Source of the DNA: Granulicella sibirica
Lineage (GTDB): Bacteria > Acidobacteriota > Terriglobia > Terriglobales > Acidobacteriaceae
Assembly (NCBI RefSeq): GCF_004115155.1
Contig: NZ_RDSM01000003.1
Span: 186,001 to 250,000, forward strand
Length of the DNA: 64,000 nt
Direction: 5' to 3'
The notes below the pieces were generated by a model, which was given only the letters and a program-made list of their open reading frames with translations, was not told the origin of the DNA and did no database searches. The position numbers and the translations under genes are program-made. Within the stretch, counting starts at the first letter, position 1; each line of letters begins with the position of its first letter. This document shows positions 58,632-64,000 of the stretch, in pieces.

Positions 58632-59879
58632 ATGAACATGCAGATCAAAGTTCGTCTTGGCATCATGATGTTTCTGGAGTACTTCATCTGGGGCGCGTGG
58701 TACGTCACGGTCGGCACCTGGCTCTCGACGACGCTTCACTTCACCGGGCAGCAGGTGGGCCTCATCGCGGGCAGCACGGCTGTCGGTGCCATCGTTGCCC
58801 CGTTCTTCGTGGGGCTGATCGCGGACAAGCTCTTCTCGACCGAAAAAGTTCTTGCCACGTTGCATATCGGGGGAGCGGTATTGCTGTTCTTTGCCTCGCG
58901 GCAACTGAGCTTTACCTCCATCTACGCGGTGATTCTGCTGTACTGTCTTTGCTTCATGCCGACGCTGGCGCTGACTAATTCGCTGTCGTTCCGCCTGATG
59001 AGCGACCCCAAGATCGAGTTCGGCCCGATCCGGGTGCTCGGGACGGCTGGATGGATCGTCGCCGGACTTGGTATCGGCGCGATGAAACTCGAAGCGACGA
59101 CGCACCCGCTTGAGATCGCTGCTGCCGTTTCAGCGTTGATGGGCGTCTACTGCCTGTCGCTTCCGCACACGCCGCCTCTGGCGCGGGACGGCAAGTTCTC
59201 TATCGGCAGTCTGTTTCCGCGCGAGGCGATCGCTCTTCTAAAAGAGCGGTCGATGGCCGTCTTCGCGATCGCCTCGTTCTTGATCTGCATTCCACTGCAG
59301 TTCTACTACGCCTTCACGAACCTCTTTCTCAACAAGACGGGAGTCGTGAACGCGGCCGGCAAGATGACCGGCGGGCAGATGTCGGAGCTCTTCTGCATGC
59401 TCCTGATCCCGTGGTTCTTCCGCAGGCTCGGCGTGAAGTACATGCTGGCGGCCGGCATGTTTGCCTGGGTGCTGCGGTACCTGCTATTCGCGTACGGCAA
59501 CGCGGGACCGGGTGTGTGGATGTTCTGGCTCGGCATCCTGCTGCACGGCATCTGCTATGACTTCTTTTTTGTCACCGGCCAGATTTATATCGATCGCAAG
59601 GCATCGTTGGCGCTTCGTGCGGCGGCACAGGGACTTATCTCGTTCATCACGTATGGCCTCGGGATGTTCGTTGGCTCGTGGCTCTCCGGTCTCGTGGTCG
59701 ATCACTACGCGCAGCAGGGCGCGGACGGAGTGGTGACGTACGACTGGCGGTCAATCTGGATCTTTGCCGCGGCGACGTCAGCAGTGGTTCTTGTGCTGTT
59801 CCTTGTTACTTTCTTCGAGCGCGAGTCGGGTGAGGTGCGCTCGCCGGCGGCGGAGGGCATGGAAGGGGTTCCGCTATAA
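58632..59879 (+). CDS. MFS nucleoside/sugar:H+ symporter, NupG-like
   Basis: Twelve-segment carrier of 415 residues. Features of the NupG/XapB family include the N-terminal MMFLEYFIWGAWYVTVGTWL, GLIAGSTAVGAIVAPFFVGLIADKLF, the NSLSFRL motif before GPIRVLGTAGWI, and the second-half HGICYDFFFVTGQIYID. NupG-like carriers occur in sugar-use clusters of Acidobacteria and Planctomycetes, so the substrate may be a sugar rather than a nucleoside. Lies 27 bases after the PQQ dehydrogenase gene and 69 bases before the isomerase-like gene, all on one strand. Confidence 0.88.
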   Translation: MNMQIKVRLGIMMFLEYFIWGAWYVTVGTWLSTTLHFTGQQVGLIAGSTAVGAIVAPFFVGLIADKLFSTEKVLATLHIGGAVLLFFASRQLSFTSIYAVILLYCLCFMPTLALTNSLSFRLMSDPKIEFGPIRVLGTAGWIVAGLGIGAMKLEATTHPLEIAAAVSALMGVYCLSLPHTPPLARDGKFSIGSLFPREAIALLKERSMAVFAIASFLICIPLQFYYAFTNLFLNKTGVVNAAGKMTGGQMSELFCMLLIPWFFRRLGVKYMLAAGMFAWVLRYLLFAYGNAGPGVWMFWLGILLHGICYDFFFVTGQIYIDRKASLALRAAAQGLISFITYGLGMFVGSWLSGLVVDHYAQQGADGVVTYDWRSIWIFAAATSAVVLVLFLVTFFERESGEVRSPAAEGMEGVPL

Positions 59880-59948
59880 GGCAGGCAACGCGGGCCGGTT
59901 GTTGAACGCAGGACAACAGGATGAGAACAGGATACGGAGAGCGTGCAT

Positions 59949-61088
59949 ATGACCTCAGGCGACGGAGTGCGCGGCAGTCTCGACCGACGGAAATTCCTAC
60001 GGGATGCCGGCGGGAGCCTGGCGGCGGGCCTCCTAGTGGCATCCTCCACGACACCCGCCGGTGCGCAGATTGCTTCCGAGCCCATCACGCATGGCGGGGC
60101 CGCGCGTCCTCTGACCGACCAGGAGAAGGTCAAACGCATCGCATCCAACAGCTACCCCATCCGCTGGATCTTCAAAACGCACAGCAATGTGGGCGATAAA
60201 GCAACTGTCGCCGACATGAAGAAGAAGTATGGCGAGATCACCATGCTCGACTACCCGGAGTTCACGAAGAAGACCTTCCCGGGTGTCACAAAGATGGATC
60301 TGTGGTCCAGTCTCTTCGGCGACCCGACAGACGACAGCCAGTATGTGAAGAGCACCATCCTTGGCTATGACGGCAAGCCGCGCGAGATCTCCGAGTTCGA
60401 CCCTTCGACCATGTCAGGCAGGAAATGGCTGGAGACGATGGCGAACAAGCAGATGACGACCGGGACGCAGTGTCATCACATCTCGAACAACGCTCCACGG
60501 GATATCTGCGAACTCGATCCAGCCAAGCGGAAGGCAGGTGTCGAGGTGGCGAAGAAATGGCTCGACGGCGCTGCCTTGCTGGGTGCGAAGTCCATGCGTG
60601 TGAATAGCGGCGGCCGGCGCATCGCACCGAGCCCGGTTGCCGACCCGACAAGCTATCCGAAGAACCCCGACCTCGAGGTCTATCTCACGAACTGCATCGA
60701 GTCGTTCAAGGAGATGGCGGACTACGGTGGAAAGGTCGGCGTGAAGGTAACGCTCGAGAACCACTGGGGGCTGACGGCTAACCCGATCAACATCAAGATC
60801 ATTATTGAAGAGGTGAACAATCCCTTCTGCGAGGCGTCTCCCGACTTCTGCAACTGGGAGCACAAGTACCTGATGTACCACGCACTCAACGATCTCGCGC
60901 CCTATGCCCACACCACCGTGCATGCCAAGTACTGGAATCGCTGGCAGGAGCCGGATGTGCAGCGGAATGTGCGGATTATGCTGAACAACAACTACACCGG
61001 CATCTTCGCGCTGGAGTACGAGGAAGGTCCCTGGGATGGGATCGAGGGCGCGAAGAGACTGTATCAAGAGGTCCTGGCGGCGCTCTAG
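59949..61088 (+). CDS. Tat-exported TIM-barrel sugar isomerase/epimerase-like protein
   Basis: 379 residues from ATG 59949 (GGAGA nine bases upstream; GTG 59943 is too close to it). The Tat signal is D12-R-R-K-F-L17, then GGSLAAGLLVASSTTPAGAQ. The barrel contains RIASNSYPIRWIFKT, GTQCHHISNNAPRDIC, GAKSMRVNSGG, GVKVTLENHWG (metal Glu), CNWEHKYLMYHALNDL and GIFALEYEEGPWDG. It is a longer, diverged relative of the protein at 49857 and occupies the same position relative to a diheme cytochrome and a PQQ gene. Substrate unknown. Confidence 0.87.
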   Translation: MTSGDGVRGSLDRRKFLRDAGGSLAAGLLVASSTTPAGAQIASEPITHGGAARPLTDQEKVKRIASNSYPIRWIFKTHSNVGDKATVADMKKKYGEITMLDYPEFTKKTFPGVTKMDLWSSLFGDPTDDSQYVKSTILGYDGKPREISEFDPSTMSGRKWLETMANKQMTTGTQCHHISNNAPRDICELDPAKRKAGVEVAKKWLDGAALLGAKSMRVNSGGRRIAPSPVADPTSYPKNPDLEVYLTNCIESFKEMADYGGKVGVKVTLENHWGLTANPINIKIIIEEVNNPFCEASPDFCNWEHKYLMYHALNDLAPYAHTTVHAKYWNRWQEPDVQRNVRIMLNNNYTGIFALEYEEGPWDGIEGAKRLYQEVLAAL

Positions 61089-61175
61089 CACGAACCCGCG
61101 GTTGATAGCGGTCCATGGCCCGTTTTCGCTTCGGCTCGATCCAGTTACACTGAAATCTCAAGACACTGGAGGCTC

Positions 61176-62081
61176 ATGCGCGTGAAGACGAGATGGGTAG
61201 CCGCTGCCCTGTCGGGGTTGTTGGCCGGCTCGGCGTTCTGGACATCAGCTCAGCAGCCTGCACCCGCGGCCCCGCCACAACCGAAGCCCGCGCTGCAGCC
61301 GCAGCAGGAAGCTCCGCCGTTGCAGCCGACGACCGGTGGTTTCGCCCGGGGCCAGAAGCGCGCACCCATCGATCCTGCCCTGGCGGCACACGGGAAAGCG
61401 CTCTACGCGGTGAGTTGCCAAGCCTGCCACGGGCCAGACCTGCGTGGAGGCGATCTGGGTGGACCCAACCTCCTGCGCTCACAGGTCACGCTGGCCGACC
61501 AGGACGGCGAGCTGATCACGCCCATCATTCAAGGCTCACGTCAGGCGATGGGCATGCCAAATATCGGCCTGAATCCTGAGGATTCGAAGGCGGTTGCTGC
61601 GTATATTCGCAGCGTGATCGGCCAGATCGGGAGCCAGGGAAAACCGCCGGGCCAGGCGAAGCCACTCAACATCCTCACTGGCGACGCGTCTGCCGGTCAC
61701 GCTTATTTTGATGCCACCTGCGCGAAATGCCACACGAGCGCCATGAGCCTCAGCGGGATTGCTTCGAAGATCACCGAACCGAAGGCGATGCAGCAGGCGT
61801 GGCTCACGGGGGGCGTTCGTGGTGAAAATAGCAGTGCCTCGATCCCGAAGGCTACGGTTATGGCCTCATCGGGTGTGGTTACAACAGGCGCGTTGGTCCA
61901 CGTCGACGACTTCCTCGTGACACTGAAGCTCAGCGACGGCAGCGTACGAAGTTTTGGACGGCTCGGCGACATGCCGAAGGTGACGATCGACGATCCGCTG
62001 CAGGCGCACAAGAATCTGCTTCCGATGCTGACCGATAAACAAATTCATGATGTGACGGCATACCTGGTGACCTTGAAATGA
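61176..62081 (+). CDS. diheme cytochrome c
   Basis: 301 residues with heme motifs C81-Q-A-C-H85 and C182-A-K-C-H186. A signal peptide ends at WTSAQQP and is followed by a Pro/Gln/Ala-rich linker of about 35 residues not seen in the paralogue at 48998. The C-terminal extension (VTTGALVHVDDFLVTLKLSDGSVRSFG, then LPMLTDKQIHDVTAYLVTLK) corresponds to that of the paralogue. The stop overlaps the next start by ATGA (62078-62081), the same coupling as in the first module. Confidence 0.92.
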   Translation: MRVKTRWVAAALSGLLAGSAFWTSAQQPAPAAPPQPKPALQPQQEAPPLQPTTGGFARGQKRAPIDPALAAHGKALYAVSCQACHGPDLRGGDLGGPNLLRSQVTLADQDGELITPIIQGSRQAMGMPNIGLNPEDSKAVAAYIRSVIGQIGSQGKPPGQAKPLNILTGDASAGHAYFDATCAKCHTSAMSLSGIASKITEPKAMQQAWLTGGVRGENSSASIPKATVMASSGVVTTGALVHVDDFLVTLKLSDGSVRSFGRLGDMPKVTIDDPLQAHKNLLPMLTDKQIHDVTAYLVTLK

Positions 62082-63778
62082 TTCGAACGAGATTGCTTCC
62101 AAGATTGTCTCTAGGAGCCGCATTTTTATTGTCGCCCGTTTTGCTGATGGGGCAGGGAACCGGGGTTGCGCCGGATGAGTTACTGAAGCCGCTCAAAGAC
62201 TCGTGGCCGACCTATAACGGCGACTACACAGGCCAGCGCTACAGCGCGCTTGCACAAGTCGACAAGACGACCGTGAAGCACCTGACGCTCGGGTGGATGT
62301 CGCAGATGACGCCGGGCGAAGATAAGCCAACTCCGTCCGGCCCGGGCGGTGGGCGGCGCGCGAACATGGTGCCGCAGATCGTTGGCGGGGAAGGCCCGGG
62401 CGACATCGTCATTCGTGGCGGATCGATGAAGGGATCCATCCTCGCGATAGACGGCACACTTTATGTCACGATGCCCGATAACGCATGGGCGCTCGATGCC
62501 CGTGACGGGCACCAGTTGTGGCACTACTTCTGGAAGACCAAGGGCGGAACCCACATCGGCAACCGCGGCTTCGGGATGTGGAACGGCTATCTCTTCATGG
62601 AGACGCCGGACGACTATCTCGTGTCGCTCGAGGCGAAGACCGGCAAGGAACGCTGGCACAAGAAGATCGCCGACGTCGATCTTGGCTATTTTTCGACGCC
62701 CGCGCCGATCGTGATCGGCAACCATGTGCTCGTCGGCGTCGGCAACGATATCGACTCGCCGGGCTTTCTCCAGTCCTACGACCCCGAGACGGGGGAGTTG
62801 CAGTGGAAGCACTACACCGTACCGATGCAGAAAGGCGATCCTGGCGAGAGCAGCTGGGCGAGTCTCGATGCCGCGCGTCACGGCGGAGCGCAGACCTGGA
62901 TTACCGGAGCCTACGACCCCGAGACGAAGCTGTACATCTTTGGCACCGGCAATCCAACGCCTGCCTACACCAATGCCCCACGCGGCGCCGATAAGGATAA
63001 CCTCTTCACGTGCTCGCTCGTTGCGGTCAACGTCGACACCGGCAAGATGGCCTGGTACTACCAGACCTCTCCGCACGACATGCACGATTACGACTCCGCG
63101 CAGACCCCCGTGCTCGTCGATGGCACGTTCAACGGCAAGATGCGGAAGATGGTCCTGACGGCCGCGCGCAATGGCTACTTCTTCACCCTGGACCGTGTCA
63201 CGGGCGAGCATCTTGTTACCAGCAAGTACGGTAAGACGACCGACTGGGCCAAGGGCCTGACCAAGAACGGCAACCCGGAGCATGATCCCGAAAAGGATGC
63301 CACCGTTTCGGGTTCGCTGGCTTCACCAAACTCGAGCGGTACGGTGAACTGGCAGCCGCCCGCCTTTTCTCCGCAGACCGGACTCCTCTACACTCCCGAG
63401 GTTGATTCGTTCTCCGTCTTCTATCTCACGGATACTGATCCACGCGGTTCGATGGGCCTCGGAGGCCATGAAGAGACGCAGATCGGCTCGGCCGGAAGCT
63501 ACCTGACCGCGATCGACTATAAGACCGGCAAGGCGGCTTGGAGGCATCGCTACTACGGCGGCGGTATGGGTGGTGGAGTCCTGGCAACCGCCGGCGGCCT
63601 GGTCTTCAACGGAGATGGCTCCGGAAGCCTCGTGGCGCATGATGCGGCGAGCGGGGAACCGCTGTGGCACACGCGCATCGGCGACGTCTCGAACGCGCCG
63701 CAGACGTTTATGCTCGACGGGCATCAGTACGTGATTGCCGCCACCGGGCAGGCGCTTTGGGCCTTCCTGCTTTACTAG
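62078..63778 (+). CDS. PQQ-binding-like beta-propeller dehydrogenase (no heme domain)
   Basis: 566 residues, exported. A signal peptide (LGAAFLLSPVLLMGQGTG) is followed by SWPTYNGDYTGQRYSALAQV, nearly the same opening as the enzyme at 47412. Docking motifs include GHQLWHYFWKTKGG, GKERWHKKIAD, GELQWKHYTVP and GKMAWYYQTSPHDMHDYDSA. It ends QYVIAATGQALWAFLLY, with no CxxCH. Electron transfer therefore has to go through the coupled diheme cytochrome. An insert relative to the paralogue, Gly/Pro/Arg-rich, lies at about residues 83-108. Substrate unknown; sugars or polyols are likely. Confidence 0.88.
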   Translation: MIRTRLLPRLSLGAAFLLSPVLLMGQGTGVAPDELLKPLKDSWPTYNGDYTGQRYSALAQVDKTTVKHLTLGWMSQMTPGEDKPTPSGPGGGRRANMVPQIVGGEGPGDIVIRGGSMKGSILAIDGTLYVTMPDNAWALDARDGHQLWHYFWKTKGGTHIGNRGFGMWNGYLFMETPDDYLVSLEAKTGKERWHKKIADVDLGYFSTPAPIVIGNHVLVGVGNDIDSPGFLQSYDPETGELQWKHYTVPMQKGDPGESSWASLDAARHGGAQTWITGAYDPETKLYIFGTGNPTPAYTNAPRGADKDNLFTCSLVAVNVDTGKMAWYYQTSPHDMHDYDSAQTPVLVDGTFNGKMRKMVLTAARNGYFFTLDRVTGEHLVTSKYGKTTDWAKGLTKNGNPEHDPEKDATVSGSLASPNSSGTVNWQPPAFSPQTGLLYTPEVDSFSVFYLTDTDPRGSMGLGGHEETQIGSAGSYLTAIDYKTGKAAWRHRYYGGGMGGGVLATAGGLVFNGDGSGSLVAHDAASGEPLWHTRIGDVSNAPQTFMLDGHQYVIAATGQALWAFLLY

Positions 63779-63802
63779 TCTGAGAACGGATACGGGGCCG
63801 CC

Positions 63803-64000
63803 CTACAGCCCCGCGTCGGCCTTCCACTGCTTCAGCCGCTCGACGGCTGCGTGAACGTCGGCAGTCCGTTGCGCGGTGTCTGGCTCCTCGCGCTCGATGC
63901 ACAGAAGTCCCTGGTAGCCGATCTTCTTCAGCGTTTCGAGGAATCCTGGAAAGCCGACCTGGCCATCGCCGAGCCTGCACTCCGCGCCGAGCTTTCCGCC
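63803..64000 (-). CDS. sugar phosphate isomerase/epimerase-like protein, C-terminal part (5' cut by window edge)
   Basis: Sixty-five codons plus the stop (TAG, complement at 63803-63805) are visible on the minus strand; the start is beyond 64000. The peptide reads LGDGQVGFPGFLETLKKIGY, then GLLCIEREEPDTAQR and a final helix with VERLKQWKADAGL. The pairing of the GDG...F strand with the IEREE strand is typical of the end of AP-endonuclease-2-type TIM barrels. It would be the third isomerase-like gene in the window, facing the PQQ gene. Too short for a finer call. Confidence 0.7.
   Translation of the reverse strand, partial: GGKLGAECRLGDGQVGFPGFLETLKKIGYQGLLCIEREEPDTAQRTADVHAAVERLKQWKADAGL

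Noticed and set aside
63793..63813. Short G+C hairpin after the last PQQ gene as terminator
   Set aside because: Only 6-bp arms, overlapping the stop of the convergent gene and without a T-run; too weak to call.

Overview
The window looks like a chromosomal segment of a soil acidobacterium of the Terriglobia type (Granulicella, Terriglobus, Edaphobacter or a relative). The signs are high G+C, several very large Oar-like TonB-dependent receptors with or without an N-terminal carboxypeptidase-regulatory-like domain, many PQQ dehydrogenase and cytochrome c pairs, Tat-exported sugar isomerase-like proteins, ThuA-like proteins and exported glycoside hydrolases. This assignment comes from gene content alone. 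I see no rRNA, tRNA, CRISPR array, transposase or phage gene.

Layout. (1) 1-11013 is a nucleoside or nucleobase scavenging block: the end of an amidohydrolase, an NCS1-type permease, two nucleoside hydrolases and two giant TonB-dependent receptors. (2) 11098-20563 is a four-gene leftward operon for a tripartite RND efflux pump (adaptor, two different RND subunits, outer-membrane lipoprotein). One RND subunit carries a Ser/Thr/Asn-rich insertion of about 127 residues. (3) 20862-29949 has a GH42 and a GH2 glycosidase, a third TonB-dependent receptor, and a divergent TetR/SDR pair with two matching palindromic operators between them. (4) 30263-38410 holds lipid-type genes: desaturase, alpha-oxoamine synthase, CerR-like reductase, and on the other strand aldo/keto reductase, ketoacyl-ACP synthase, ACP, class II aldolase and radical SAM protein. 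It is a candidate long-chain-base (sphingolipid-like) locus. (5) 38507-40929 has a small membrane protein, a chemoreceptor and a TonB-C-domain protein.

(6) 41432-52272 is a periplasmic sugar-oxidation region. Its core is a leftward run of Tat isomerase-like protein, diheme cytochrome c, PQQ dehydrogenase, monoheme cytochrome c, ThuA protein and MFS transporter. A PQQ dehydrogenase with fused cytochrome and an SDR lie on one side, a second ThuA gene on the other, and LacI-type operator sequences sit in the divergent promoter region. (7) 52283-56228 is a cobalamin-dependent methionine synthase split into two overlapping genes, preceded by a structured leader with a visible ribosome-binding-site switch. 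(8) 56373-64000 repeats the sugar-oxidation theme on the plus strand: PQQ dehydrogenase with an internal cytochrome domain, NupG-like symporter, isomerase-like protein, diheme cytochrome c and PQQ dehydrogenase. The window ends inside a third isomerase-like gene.

Together the segment describes a bacterium that binds oligomeric or nucleosidic substrates at the outer membrane, hydrolyses glycosides outside the cytoplasm, oxidises sugars in the periplasm through PQQ enzymes and c-type cytochromes, and imports the products by MFS carriers. The best candidates for undescribed biology are the metH leader RNA, the lipid-type cluster, the duplicated isomerase/cytochrome/PQQ module and the low-complexity insertion in the RND pump.
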